Positions 25,518 through 35,276 are shown, counted from the stretch's first letter. The stretch is DNA of 64,000 nt from Gallionella sp. (GCA_023259035.1 JAHFRA010000003.1:1-64000); one strand, 5' to 3'. Made by a program: numbers and translations. The notes: generated by a model not told the origin, from the sequence alone.

Positions 25518-26399
25518 ATGGCAGACACTCTATCCATCATCATCCCGGCAAGAAATGAAGCGGCTGGCCTGCGCGCCTTGTTGCCTGAACTGGTGACGAT
25601 GTTGCCGGGCGCGGAAATCATCATCGTCAATGATGGTTCGGACGATGACACACCAGCCGTGTGCGCGGAATTCCCCGTGCGGGTAGTCAACCACCCTTAC
25701 TCGAAAGGCAATGGGGCGGCGGTAAAATCCGGGGCGCGCGCCGCGAATGGAGACGTGCTGATTTTCATGGATGCTGATGGGCAGCACAAACCGAAAGATA
25801 TACCCGCCCTGCTGGAAAAATTCGCCAAAGGCTACGACATGGTGGTGGGGGCGCGTCAGTCGGGTTCCCATGCCGGCGCGCACCGGGCAGTGGCAAACGA
25901 TATATTCAGCCGCTTTGCTACCTGGATGATCCAACAACCGGTGGAAGACCTGACTTCAGGGTTCAGGGTGGTCAAAGCAAACAAATTCCGCAATTTTCTT
26001 TATTTGCTGCCCAACGGTTTTTCCTACCCGACCACCATCACCATGAGCTTTTTCCGGGCTGGATTCGACGTCAGCTACGTGCCAATCCACACGCCACGGC
26101 GCTCGACCGGAAAGAGCCATATCCGCCCACTCCGCGATGGTGTGCGATTCCTGCTGATCATCATCAAGGTCGGCACGCTCTACTCCCCGCAGAAATTATT
26201 TATCCCCATCAGCGCGGCTTTCTTCTGGACAGGCGTTTGCTACTACCTCTACACCTATTTGACCGCCGGGCGTTTCACCAATATGAGTGCCTTGCTGTTC
26301 ATTTCGGCAATCTTCACTTTTCTTATCGGCATCGTTTCCGAGCAAATTTCCGCGTTGCATTACAAGGATATCGGCCAGTCAAAGCACGAGGGTGATTAG
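25518..26399 (+). CDS. GT2 glycosyltransferase, polyprenyl-phosphate sugar synthase-like
   Basis: A 293-residue family-2 glycosyltransferase of the dolichyl-phosphate mannose synthase type. The N-terminal GT-A fold shows IIIPARNEAAGLRALLPE, DGSDDDTPAV and the metal-binding FMDADGQHKP. Two membrane helices close the protein (LFIPISAAFFWTGVCYYLY and MSALLFISAIFTFLIGIV). Such enzymes load a sugar onto undecaprenyl phosphate for use outside the membrane. It begins the plus-strand glycan operon and its stop touches the next gene's TTG. It could feed the GT-C protein upstream, though this is an inference. Confidence 0.85.
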   Translation: MADTLSIIIPARNEAAGLRALLPELVTMLPGAEIIIVNDGSDDDTPAVCAEFPVRVVNHPYSKGNGAAVKSGARAANGDVLIFMDADGQHKPKDIPALLEKFAKGYDMVVGARQSGSHAGAHRAVANDIFSRFATWMIQQPVEDLTSGFRVVKANKFRNFLYLLPNGFSYPTTITMSFFRAGFDVSYVPIHTPRRSTGKSHIRPLRDGVRFLLIIIKVGTLYSPQKLFIPISAAFFWTGVCYYLYTYLTAGRFTNMSALLFISAIFTFLIGIVSEQISALHYKDIGQSKHEGD

Positions 26400-27509
26400 T
26401 TGAATGTCCTGATGGCAAGCACCTCCTACCCACTGCACACAGAAGATTGGCGAGGGCGCTTTATTTATGACATGGCATCCGCGCTGGGGAAACAACCCTC
26501 GCAACAAATCCGCCTATGGGCGCCGGCCGGCCCTCTGCCACCCGGAGTAACCAGCGCACTCCTGCCCGGCGATGCCGAATGGCTTGCCAACATGTTGGCC
26601 CAAGGGGGGATTGCCCATCTTCTACGCACCCGAAAACTGGCCGGAGTAACTTACGGAATGGGCCTGCTGCGCCGACTGAGACGGGCACTCAGAAAAACAC
26701 CAACGGATGTAGCCCATATAAACTGGCTGCAGAATGCGCTGGCCTTATGGGGCACAACCACTCCCGCTGTAATCACTGTGCTCGGCAGCGATTTTCGCCT
26801 ACTGGCACTGCCGGGAATGCGGCAGGCATTGCGCCATGTTTTGAAACAGCGCCGTGCCGTTCTGGCACCCAATGCAGAATGGATGGCGCCCGAATTAAAT
26901 CACGTTTTCGGAGACGTTGCCGACATCCGGCCAGTTCCTTTCGGGGTTGAAGCCAGTTGGTTCGATGTGCGGCGCATCCCTCAAGGCAGCGCAAAAAAGT
27001 GGCTGGTCGTCAGTCGGCTAACAAACGGCAAGCTGGGCAAGCTGTTTGAATGGGGAGAAGGCTTGTTTTGCGGAGAGAACGAACTCCACCTGTTCGGCCC
27101 GATGCAGGAACAAATATCCCTGCCCTCCTGGGTGCATTACCATGGCTCGACCCATCCTGCTGCCTTGCGGGATCAATGGTTCCCGGCAGCATCCGGACTG
27201 ATCACCCTTAGCTGCCATGACGAAGGCCGCCCACAAGTCATGCTGGAAGCAATGGCTGCTGGGCTACCAATAATCGCCTCCGACCTGCCCGCCCACCGCG
27301 ACCTGATTCGTCACGGAGAAACAGGCTGGCTGACCGCATCCCAGGGAGCCTTCTCCGATGCGATAAATCTCCTGGCAGACCCGATACAGAACGTGCAGAT
27401 GGGCGAAGCGGGGCGCAAGTTTGTCAGGAAACAGATTGGAACCTGGGATGATTGCGCAAACCGCTACCTGTCCCTGTACACTGAAGTTTTGGGGAAACAC
27501 CATGCGTAG
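26400..27509 (+). CDS. GT4 glycosyltransferase
   Basis: A 369-residue GT-B glycosyltransferase. I keep the TTG start (MNVLMASTSYPLHTEDWRGR) because it gives the family's first strand and has GAGGGTG about eight bases upstream. The C-terminal nucleotide-sugar domain holds GLITLSCHDEGRPQVMLEAM, the conserved E-x7-E region of family GT4, then AAGLPIIASDLPAHRDLI. Acceptor and donor cannot be told. It immediately follows the GT2 gene and overlaps the epimerase gene by 8 bases. Confidence 0.88.
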   Translation: MNVLMASTSYPLHTEDWRGRFIYDMASALGKQPSQQIRLWAPAGPLPPGVTSALLPGDAEWLANMLAQGGIAHLLRTRKLAGVTYGMGLLRRLRRALRKTPTDVAHINWLQNALALWGTTTPAVITVLGSDFRLLALPGMRQALRHVLKQRRAVLAPNAEWMAPELNHVFGDVADIRPVPFGVEASWFDVRRIPQGSAKKWLVVSRLTNGKLGKLFEWGEGLFCGENELHLFGPMQEQISLPSWVHYHGSTHPAALRDQWFPAASGLITLSCHDEGRPQVMLEAMAAGLPIIASDLPAHRDLIRHGETGWLTASQGAFSDAINLLADPIQNVQMGEAGRKFVRKQIGTWDDCANRYLSLYTEVLGKHHA

Positions 27510-28413
27510 CAGCAGCGTTCTGCTCCTTGGCGGAGGCGGCTTTATCGGACAAGCAACCGCCAGACGTCTGGCATCGGACGCAATGGAGGTGCATATCCTT
27601 GCGCGGCAGCACATATTGCCGGCAGCACCCGCCATCCACCCACACACTGGAGACCTGTCCGACCTCGCCATACTCGACACCCTGCTGCCCCAATGCGGCA
27701 CTGTGGTTCATTTGGCATCATCCACCACGCCGGGCAGCTCTGCAAACAAACCCTCTGACGAACTCGACAATCTGCGCTCCACCCTCAACCTGCTTGACCG
27801 CCTCCACCACCAGAAGGGCATTCACTTGATTTTTGTGTCGTCCGGCGGAACGGTATACGGCAATCCGCCCCATCTTCCCGTGAATGAAGATGCTCCACTC
27901 GCACCGCGTTCTTACCATGGTGCCGGAAAAATGGCACTGGAAGGCTTTTTTCAAGCATTCCGTGCGACCGGAAATGCAGTAACGATTCTCCGCCCATCCA
28001 ATGCCTATGGGCCTGGGCAAGACCTTAAACAAGGCTTCGGCTTTGTCCGCACCGCGCTTGAGCATGCCAGAAATGGCTCCCCTCTGGAAATATGGGGCGA
28101 CGGCGAAACAGTTCGAGATTTCGTTTACGTGGAAGACCTGGTCGAAGCGATTGCGCTTGCCATCGGCAACCCGGCAGATAACGGCACCTATAATGTCGGT
28201 TCCGGCCAAGGCCATACTCTGAATGAAGTCCTTGCCTTGGCGAAGCAGGTCACTGGCGTGGAAATCACCGTCCTGCACAAGCCGGCTCGGGGTGGCGATG
28301 TCCGTGGCGTGGTGCTCGACGTGTCGCGCATCCGCGCAGAACTTGATTGGCAGCCACGTATTGATCTGGAAGAAGGGTTCCGGCGCACTTGGGAATGGCT
28401 GCAGCGGGGATGA
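27502..28413 (+). CDS. NAD-dependent sugar epimerase/dehydratase
   Basis: A 303-residue extended SDR enzyme. The true start is the ATG at 27502 (MRSSSVLLLGGGGFIGQATA), 27 codons inside the listed ORF, overlapping the GT4 gene. The NAD-binding loop GGGGFIG is normal, as are FVSSGGTVYG and RPSNAYGPGQ. The catalytic YxxxK is odd: the sequence is RSYHGAGKMALE, so His stands four residues before the Lys and the Tyr is one place earlier. It probably interconverts a UDP-sugar for the cluster. Function is unsure until the active site is checked. Confidence 0.83.
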   Translation: MRSSSVLLLGGGGFIGQATARRLASDAMEVHILARQHILPAAPAIHPHTGDLSDLAILDTLLPQCGTVVHLASSTTPGSSANKPSDELDNLRSTLNLLDRLHHQKGIHLIFVSSGGTVYGNPPHLPVNEDAPLAPRSYHGAGKMALEGFFQAFRATGNAVTILRPSNAYGPGQDLKQGFGFVRTALEHARNGSPLEIWGDGETVRDFVYVEDLVEAIALAIGNPADNGTYNVGSGQGHTLNEVLALAKQVTGVEITVLHKPARGGDVRGVVLDVSRIRAELDWQPRIDLEEGFRRTWEWLQRG

Positions 28414-29429
28414 CAGATACGAACCCTGTCATTTCCGTGTGTATCGCCAACTACAACGGCATGGAGGTGATCGACGACTGCCTGCGTTCGGTGCTGGAGC
28501 AGGAAGGCCTTCTTTCGGTGGAAATCCTGGTTCATGACGATGCCTCCAGCGATGGTTCGGCAGCATATATCCGCAATTGTTACCCAGATGTAAAACTGAT
28601 TGAAAGTCCGGAAAATGTCGGATTCTGCGTCGCCAACAATCGCATGGCGGCTGCAGCCAGGGGCAAATACCTGCTTCTGCTCAACAATGATGCGGCACTT
28701 TACCCTGATGCCCTGCAAACCCTGCTTGTCGAAGCAGAGCGGCTGTACCAGCCAGCTATCCTTGGTCTTCCCCAGTATGATGCTGCTAGCGGAGAACTAA
28801 TAGACATCGGCAGTCTGTTCGACCCCTTTCTCAACCCAGTTCCAAATCGAAACCCGGATCGGAGCGAAGTAGGCATGATCATCGGTGCCTGCCTATGGAT
28901 TCCGCAGGCATTGTGGCAGAAACTCGGCGGATTTCCGGAGTGGTTCGGCTCCGTCGGTGAAGACCTCTATCTCTGCTGCCGAGCAAGACTGGCAGGATAT
29001 CCTGTGCGCGCAATGGGTGTCTCCGGTTACCGCCATCGAGTTGGAGCAAGCTTCGGTGGTGGTAAGGTGCAAGGTGGCAGATTAACCACCACATTCAGAC
29101 GGCGCGCTCTGTCGGAACAAAACAAGACCTTTGTCATGGTCATCTGCTACCCCGGCACCTTGCTGATCTGGCTGTTGCCATTACACCTCGTCCTAATCCA
29201 TCTGGAAGGACTTCTGCTAACTTTAATAAAAGGCGACGGCACCGCCTGGAAAAAAATCTATGCTCCACTACTTCCGGCATTGTGGCATCAACGTCAAAAA
29301 CTGCTATCTCTTCGGCTAAACTCACAGTCACAACGCAAAGCCTCGCTCCGCTCTTGGCTCACACCTTTCTGTTGGACTCCGTGGAAGCTTAAGATGCTAA
29401 TCAGGCACGGTTTGCCAAAACTCACTTGA
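28410..29429 (+). CDS. GT2 glycosyltransferase, rhamnosyltransferase-like
   Basis: A 339-residue family-2 glycosyltransferase. The ATG at 28410 overlaps the epimerase stop (ATGA). The GT-A fold shows VISVCIANYNGMEVIDDCL, VHDDASSDGSAAYI and the metal site LLLNNDAALYPDAL. GSVGEDLYLCCRARLAGYPV is the usual acceptor-side motif of the WbbL-like group. A hydrophobic stretch near residue 255 (GTLLIWLLPLHLVLIHLEGL) may lie at the membrane. It ends 8 bp inside a convergent gene. Confidence 0.88.
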   Translation: MTDTNPVISVCIANYNGMEVIDDCLRSVLEQEGLLSVEILVHDDASSDGSAAYIRNCYPDVKLIESPENVGFCVANNRMAAAARGKYLLLLNNDAALYPDALQTLLVEAERLYQPAILGLPQYDAASGELIDIGSLFDPFLNPVPNRNPDRSEVGMIIGACLWIPQALWQKLGGFPEWFGSVGEDLYLCCRARLAGYPVRAMGVSGYRHRVGASFGGGKVQGGRLTTTFRRRALSEQNKTFVMVICYPGTLLIWLLPLHLVLIHLEGLLLTLIKGDGTAWKKIYAPLLPALWHQRQKLLSLRLNSQSQRKASLRSWLTPFCWTPWKLKMLIRHGLPKLT

Positions 29430-30384
29430 CCAAGAGGTCGAAAGCGATGCTGCTCCAGTTTCGGGCATAGCGGCTATAGCCACCCCGCACAGTTTCTGCG
29501 ATGACTGCTGGAAGACGGGCAAACCGGTTGGCGGGTAGGTAGGCGCGACAGTGCAGATGTTCAAGCTTGCCAGCGAGCTTAGCCTCCATAAGCTCTGGAA
29601 CCATGCTATTCAAATGCGCGGCAAGCCATGACCAACGGGCAATTTCTGCCTGATAATAGGCATCTCGATCCAGAGAAAAGGCTGCGCGCATTTCTCTCAA
29701 AAATCCACGCCGCGCAGCTCCCAATGCGTTGCCGCCATGCTGGCGGTAGAGTTGCAATGGCTTTTCCACCAAAACACCCTTCCCGGTAGCCGCAAGAATC
29801 GTTGCGAGCCATGCATCGTAATGCCATTCACGAGGAAGGGGCAGAAGCCAGTCACGCGCTTGTGCCTTGAAAGCAAGCGTGGCACCGGCAACAACGAAGT
29901 GTTTAATCAACACGTCAATAAACTGGCCCTCTCGTGCGGCTTTCCGCTCGTTGTAATCAAAGTTCACACGCTGCCACAACGTGTAACCAAAGGAATGAAG
30001 ACCTGCATCGATTACTTCAGCATCGCAGCAAACCCAGTCCGCTCCAATCGCAAATAACTCAGCAAACGTTGCCAGTTTGTTCGGTAGCCATACATCATCC
30101 TGATCGCAAAGAGCAATGACGTTCCCCGTGCAGAGGCGGATTGACTGCTCAAAATTGGCGCCAATGCCAAGCCGTTGCGGGTTACGATATAAACGTACCG
30201 GGAAAGCTGCTCTGTTGGCGAAGCCTTGCAGGAGGGAATAAGTTTCATCTTCTGAAGCGTCGTCGCAAACGACCAATTCTGTTGGCAAATAATTTTGACT
30301 CACAAGGCTATCGAGTTGCTCGGCAAGGAAACGTTCGCCATTGCAGGTACATAGTGCAATGGAAATTCGTATTGGCTCAGGCAT
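29422..30384 (-). CDS. GT2 glycosyltransferase
   Basis: A 320-residue family-2 glycosyltransferase similar to rhamnosyl- or galactosyltransferases of O-antigen loci. Start chosen at MPEPIRISIALCTCNGERFL. It shows VVCDDASEDETYSLL, the metal site VIALCDQDDVWLPNKLA, and a C-terminal KPLQLYRQHGGNALGA block common in this group. It is on the minus strand and its last codons overlap the neighbouring gene by 8 bases tail to tail. Its ribosome-binding site is weak. Confidence 0.86.
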   Translation of the reverse strand: MPEPIRISIALCTCNGERFLAEQLDSLVSQNYLPTELVVCDDASEDETYSLLQGFANRAAFPVRLYRNPQRLGIGANFEQSIRLCTGNVIALCDQDDVWLPNKLATFAELFAIGADWVCCDAEVIDAGLHSFGYTLWQRVNFDYNERKAAREGQFIDVLIKHFVVAGATLAFKAQARDWLLPLPREWHYDAWLATILAATGKGVLVEKPLQLYRQHGGNALGAARRGFLREMRAAFSLDRDAYYQAEIARWSWLAAHLNSMVPELMEAKLAGKLEHLHCRAYLPANRFARLPAVIAETVRGGYSRYARNWSSIAFDLLVK

Positions 30385-30719
30385 GGTAGGCCGAATAACG
30401 GGAAACACGCGGAGCCGGAGCGATTGCTGGGTAAGGATTATCCAGAGATAGATTGGGATTGTGGGCGAGGTAGATATTCAATTGCGTCTGCCAGCATGAC
30501 CGCGCAGAAATACAAATGCCAAGATTTCGCGTAACCGCTTTCATTCTCTGGTTATGCTTGACAGCTGCATGTTGCACCACCAATATTAAATCCACCATCT
30601 AAATTCATTTACAATAAGGCACGCTTCAAAGCTGAACCCGCCCATTATAACCATGATAAGCCGTTAAATTTAGTGCCATTTGGCATTGGTTTTTATCGCA
30701 AAATATTGGCCCTGCAAAA
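30385..30719. other. 335-bp divergent intergenic region
   Basis: Lies between two divergently transcribed glycosyltransferases and should hold both promoters. The listed ORF 30377-30598 has no recognisable domain and no clear start. From about 30600 the DNA is visibly AT-richer, marking the edge of a lower-GC stretch that continues to about 44 kb. A small TGCCATTTGGCA dyad lies near 30671. Confidence 0.5.
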
Positions 30720-31922
30720 ATGAACTCACATCTGCGCACCCCACTTCAAGTTCATAAGAGTCAAGTTTATACCCGGAAGTGGGCACACTCTGAGAGTGAT
30801 ACGTTGGGGGTTAATTTAATTGGGCCAGTTGAATTCATTAATGGGCTCGGTACAAGCACACGCGGATATTTATTCAGTATCGCTAATGCAAATATTCAAC
30901 ACAATGTTGTTGCGTGGCACTATGGATTTGAACATTTGTCGAAAGTCGAGGTAGCCTATCCAAAACAAGATTTCTATTCGATCAACTTGGTGCATCTGAA
31001 CCTTGATTTGTTATCTCAAGGCTATCTCGATGCGGCGCCTCTAAACACAATTGTTACCCCAGAAAAATACAATATCTGTATTTTGTATTGGGAGTTGGCA
31101 TCGGTTCTTCCAGAATGGCACGATACCATGCGGATATTCGATGAGATTTGGTGCGCCAGTTCGTTTATGGCGCGAGCAATCAGCGCTGTGTCAGTTCGCC
31201 CAGTGAGAGTCATTCGGCCTGCCTTAGACTTTGCGAGTATTCCCAGCGGTAGGGATAGAAATAGCTTTGGGTTACCTTCCAGCTCTTTTGTTTTCTTCTA
31301 TGCTGCTGATGCGGGCGGAATAATGGGGAGAAAAAACCCCGGAGCTTTCATCAACGCTTATATTGAAGAATTTCCATTTGATGGTGAAACTTGCTGCCTT
31401 TTGAAAATAAATAACACGAAATTGGCACATCAGGAAATGCAACATATAGTCAACATTGCCAAAAGTAGACCTGATGTAATATTTTTTAACGAATTGCTAA
31501 GCTGCGAAGATATGTCCGCACTATTTCGCAGCATCGATTGCTACGTTTCGCCTCATCGTTCTGAGGGGCTTGGACTAACAATTCTTGAGGCTATGGCGGC
31601 CGAGAAACCCGTGATCGCCACACAATATGGAGGTGTAACAGATTTTGTCACTAAGGATACTGCTTACCCTATCAGCCATCGATTAATCGAGATTGGTTCT
31701 GGTAGCCCCCCATACCCAGCAGGCTATGTTTGGGCTGAACCCGATCTTTTGTCAATCCGCGAGAATATGCGTTATGTATTTGAGCACCAAGCAGAAGCAA
31801 AAATTGTAGGTCAAAAGGCAGCACATCATATTCGTGGTTTATTTTCATTGGAAGCAACATCAACCGTTTTGCAATCAGAATTAGAGCGCATTTGGCTTTG
31901 CGGAGAGACAGCGACTTTATGA
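30720..31922 (+). CDS. GT4 glycosyltransferase
   Basis: A 400-residue GT-B enzyme. It has LGVNLIGPVEFINGLGTSTR (donor-side glycine loop), FDEIWCASSFMARAI and the C-terminal GT4 signature SPHRSEGLGLTILEAMAAEK, then PVIATQYGGVTDFV. This pattern is common in mannosyltransferases acting on polysaccharide backbones, but the sugar is not known. Its last codons overlap the next gene (ATGA). Base composition is lower in GC than the flanking genes, suggesting transfer. Confidence 0.88.
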   Translation: MNSHLRTPLQVHKSQVYTRKWAHSESDTLGVNLIGPVEFINGLGTSTRGYLFSIANANIQHNVVAWHYGFEHLSKVEVAYPKQDFYSINLVHLNLDLLSQGYLDAAPLNTIVTPEKYNICILYWELASVLPEWHDTMRIFDEIWCASSFMARAISAVSVRPVRVIRPALDFASIPSGRDRNSFGLPSSSFVFFYAADAGGIMGRKNPGAFINAYIEEFPFDGETCCLLKINNTKLAHQEMQHIVNIAKSRPDVIFFNELLSCEDMSALFRSIDCYVSPHRSEGLGLTILEAMAAEKPVIATQYGGVTDFVTKDTAYPISHRLIEIGSGSPPYPAGYVWAEPDLLSIRENMRYVFEHQAEAKIVGQKAAHHIRGLFSLEATSTVLQSELERIWLCGETATL

Positions 31923-33667
31923 AATTGCTGAAATATGCCCTTCTTTTTCTGGAGGTAACGAGAACGCGGGGAATATCCGAGGCGGCACGCCGTGCCAGGA
32001 ATGTAGCGCTCGGATCGTATTTTAGAGTGCTTTACAGTTTAAAAATGCGCGGCGCGTATTTGCCATGGCTAAGAAGACCAAGAAAAACTGGTAAGCCATT
32101 TACTGGTGAAACGAAGATCAGCATTCTAATGCCAGTCTATAACACTGATCCAAAAGTTCTTGCTGAAGCCATAGTATCCGTTCTTTCACAAACCTATCAA
32201 AACTGGGAGTTGTGTATTTGTGACGATTGTTCCACCAGCACAGGAACTCTCGAAATTCTTAGGCGCTATAAAGGCAATGACCCACGTATAAAAATCACCC
32301 GATCATCGTCCAATCTTCATATTTCCGGCGCAACGAATCTTGCCATGGAATTTGCGACAGGCGAATTCGTAGCCTTCCTGGATCACGATGACACACTTGA
32401 GCCAAATGCGATCGAGTGCGTGATTGAAGCGATCTGTCAGCATCCCAATGCCGATCTGCTTTATACGGACGAGGACAAAATCACGGCTAACGGCAGCCAT
32501 GTAGAACCAAATTACAAACCTGGTTGGTCACCGGAATATTTGCATGCAGTAATGTACCTCATGCATCTTTTTGTAATCCGAAAAAAATTGCTGCTGGAAT
32601 TAGGTGGGTTGCGCGAGCAGTTCAGTGGTGCACAAGATTATGATTTGGCGTTGCGCGCGTCAAAGAAGGCCCGGCATATTGTGCATATCCCAAAGATTCT
32701 GTATCACTGGAGAAAAGTATTAGGGTCTGCGGCTACTCATGTAAATGCGAAGCCACAAGCCCTTCTCAATGCACGTGCCACCCTGGAATGTGCTATTAAG
32801 GAATGCGATCCAGATGCTCGCATACTGGATGGATTGCTGCCCGGAACCTTTCGTGTGCAGTGGCCGATTCCTCAGGATGTTGTAGTAACCCTGCTGATAC
32901 CGACCAACGCCCAGCGTGCTGATGTTAAAGGCAGAGGAAATATTCTACTTATCAGGAATCTACTTGAAAGCGTGGTAAAAAAATCGACTTGGTTGAATTA
33001 CAAGATTCTGGTGATTGATAACCATAACCTTGCCACAGACGATTGCGCCTACATAGAAAGCCTTGGAGGCAGAGTTATTCATTATTCCTATGACGGCAAG
33101 TTCAATTTCTCAAAAAAAATGAATTTTGCTTTTAAACACATTGATACCGAACACGTAATCATTCTTAACGACGATACCGAAGTTATATCCAATGATTGGA
33201 TCGAAGCTCTTTTGTCATTTTCAACGCGTGAATCAATCGGTGCAGTCGGAGCAAAGCTTTTGTATCCAAACGACAGGATTCAGCATGCTGGCATACTGAT
33301 TAATGACGATGCCGAATGTGCTCATGCTTTTTACAACCTGAGTAGAAGTGAAGCCGAGTATTTTGGATACAGTTATTTCATTAGAAACTACCCCGCAGTT
33401 ACTGGCGCGGTCATGGCAACACGAATGAGTCTTGTTAAACTCATAGGCGGGTTTAGTGAAGAATTTGGAACGGACTACAACGACGTCGATTTTTGTCTGC
33501 GGCTTAGAGAGCTGGGCTTCAGGTCGGTATACACCCCTTTTGCCCAGCTCTACCACTTCGAAAACGCGACTATCAAAAGAACGGAAGCAGACACCTCAGA
33601 GAGCGCCCTGTTCAAGTCATTGTGGAAAGGGAAAGTATCTGCAGTTTTGGACTTTATACCTGGCTAA
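31919..33667 (+). CDS. tandem GT2 glycosyltransferase with unusual N-terminal module
   Basis: A 582-residue protein with two GT-A domains: the first at about 60-290 (KISILMPVYNTDPKVLAEAI; AFLDHDDTLEPNAI) and the second at about 320-560 (VVTLLIPTNAQRADVKG; HVIILNDDTEVISNDW; GTDYNDVDFCLRLRELGFRS). Such two-domain enzymes often add two sugars in turn. The first 45 residues (MKLLKYALLFLEVTRTRGIS) resemble the N-terminus of the convergent methyltransferase at 33654-35051. ATGA overlap with the GT4 gene upstream supports the start at 31919. Confidence 0.87.
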   Translation: MKLLKYALLFLEVTRTRGISEAARRARNVALGSYFRVLYSLKMRGAYLPWLRRPRKTGKPFTGETKISILMPVYNTDPKVLAEAIVSVLSQTYQNWELCICDDCSTSTGTLEILRRYKGNDPRIKITRSSSNLHISGATNLAMEFATGEFVAFLDHDDTLEPNAIECVIEAICQHPNADLLYTDEDKITANGSHVEPNYKPGWSPEYLHAVMYLMHLFVIRKKLLLELGGLREQFSGAQDYDLALRASKKARHIVHIPKILYHWRKVLGSAATHVNAKPQALLNARATLECAIKECDPDARILDGLLPGTFRVQWPIPQDVVVTLLIPTNAQRADVKGRGNILLIRNLLESVVKKSTWLNYKILVIDNHNLATDDCAYIESLGGRVIHYSYDGKFNFSKKMNFAFKHIDTEHVIILNDDTEVISNDWIEALLSFSTRESIGAVGAKLLYPNDRIQHAGILINDDAECAHAFYNLSRSEAEYFGYSYFIRNYPAVTGAVMATRMSLVKLIGGFSEEFGTDYNDVDFCLRLRELGFRSVYTPFAQLYHFENATIKRTEADTSESALFKSLWKGKVSAVLDFIPG

Positions 33668-35051
33668 TTTCAACTTCCGCTGCCGCCCCTTTGTTTATCC
33701 GTGTAGCGGGAAGATAGAGCTCCTCCACATAGCCTTTACGGGTCCAGTAAGGGCTACGGCTCACTCTATGCAGCAAGCGCTCGGACTTTACCAAATCACT
33801 TACGCATAACTGGGGAATATCTGGCCTGTCCGTGTTAGCTTGTCCCTCCTGATTGATGGACAGAAAGACACTGCCACGCCGTGCAATCTCTGTAATGTAT
33901 TCACGCGCCTGTTTTTCTGGAATTTCAGGTAAGCTGTCACGATTTACAATCAGATCATAATTTGAGCCGCACTTGAAGAATTCCCAGTAGGGAAGAAGCA
34001 TTATCGCCTGTCCGTTGTCAGGCTCGCCATACAAACGCACGAAATCAGACCCCAATACTTTCGACAAAAACCAACCTTGCACTACATTGACAACGGGCAG
34101 GTCGAAAATTGTGTAGTGAGCCGCACCAAAACGGATTGCCTGCAAGGCGGTTCCACCAAGGCCACCACCAATCTCAGCGAAATTAGACAGCCCAAATGCG
34201 GATGCAACCTCACAGATTCGCCAACTTGTGTACACGTCATCTGGAACGCGTACGTCAATTACTTGTCCGTTTACAAGAATACCAAATTCTCCCATCACTG
34301 GTGGTCGTCCAATGCGAACTCCAGTTATGGCTTCGATGCAATCAACCAATTCAGTCGCACTAATTGCGGCATTTTTGCCATAGTGGCCTTGTTCTGGGTT
34401 CTCATAAGGAAGCCCCGCAAGAGCCTCGGCCAGTGATGCTAGTCTATCGAGTAATATGAGAATGTTGGCTTCCTGGCCTTCCCTGTCCGCGCTCATCGCA
34501 TCGAAGACTTGCTTCCCAGGGCCAAGTCCATGCGTCAGTTTGGTGCGCATCGCGTTCTGCATATACACCGCCAAACTTTGGATATTCTGATCCGCCATCA
34601 AACGATACAGCTCGCCATGGTACTCATGTTTACACATCTCCCAAATACCTGAGTTTGGCCGATCTTCTAGCTCGACATATTTTGATTCGTCGCTTAGCAT
34701 TGCATTGAAGGAATTATGGAGGCGACGGGCGAGTTCGATGTCGTCTGGGGCTGCATCAGAGGGCTCAAGATACAGTTTCTCGCATATGCGAGGAGCATTG
34801 CTGTAATGCTGCAGAAGATGCCAAAGAGTGGCTCTGGGAAATTGGCACAAAGGGCTAGGGGCTGAGGTGAACGAAACGTCTTGCCCTGAAGCAGCAAACT
34901 TCTTTACACACTTTAGCCGTAAGAAAAATGGATGTCTTTTAAGGTTGTTATAGTACCTAAAAAACACAAACTTACTGCGATATAACGCCTCAGAAAGGCC
35001 TAGCTTACGTGTTACACCCACAAACCGAAGGGCATATTTCAATAAATTCAC
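33654..35051 (-). CDS. putative sugar O-methyltransferase (TIGR04371-like)
   Basis: A 465-residue protein starting with GTG behind GAGG. The C-terminal half has a SAM-binding glycine loop (FAEIGGGLGGTALQAIRFGA), YTIFDLPVVNVVQGWFLSK, YDLIVNRDSLPEIPE, and an end PYWTRKGYVEELYLPA. It is clearly homologous to the two methyltransferases at 39578 and 40806 (IGAGLGRTAYYAHELG; YDLIVNVDSLTEM). Residues 1-45 (MNLLKYALRFVGVTRKLGLS) resemble the glycosyltransferase next door. It probably methylates a hydroxyl on the glycan. It overlaps that gene by 14 bp, tail to tail. Confidence 0.78.
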   Translation of the reverse strand: MNLLKYALRFVGVTRKLGLSEALYRSKFVFFRYYNNLKRHPFFLRLKCVKKFAASGQDVSFTSAPSPLCQFPRATLWHLLQHYSNAPRICEKLYLEPSDAAPDDIELARRLHNSFNAMLSDESKYVELEDRPNSGIWEMCKHEYHGELYRLMADQNIQSLAVYMQNAMRTKLTHGLGPGKQVFDAMSADREGQEANILILLDRLASLAEALAGLPYENPEQGHYGKNAAISATELVDCIEAITGVRIGRPPVMGEFGILVNGQVIDVRVPDDVYTSWRICEVASAFGLSNFAEIGGGLGGTALQAIRFGAAHYTIFDLPVVNVVQGWFLSKVLGSDFVRLYGEPDNGQAIMLLPYWEFFKCGSNYDLIVNRDSLPEIPEKQAREYITEIARRGSVFLSINQEGQANTDRPDIPQLCVSDLVKSERLLHRVSRSPYWTRKGYVEELYLPATRINKGAAAEVEISQV

Positions 35052-35276
35052 TCATTTCCTCACAACAAATTCAAATACGTTAAAACCCCCCGACCAATCT
35101 TATCGCGATACAAAACTAGCCAGATCATACACAGGGAATTGCGTGTAATTAGCCACTTTCGTTAACAGTGGCAGCCACGAATCCGGAAAATATTAAAAAT
35201 CAATTCATTGAGATGCGCACTCAATTTTAGATATGCGACCCATATCCTTGCGTAACCCGAACTGTAACCCAATATC

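Noticed and set aside
30377-30598. 73-codon minus-strand ORF in the divergent gap
   Set aside because: No domain, no good start, and it overlaps the likely promoter of the GT4 gene; I kept the region as intergenic.
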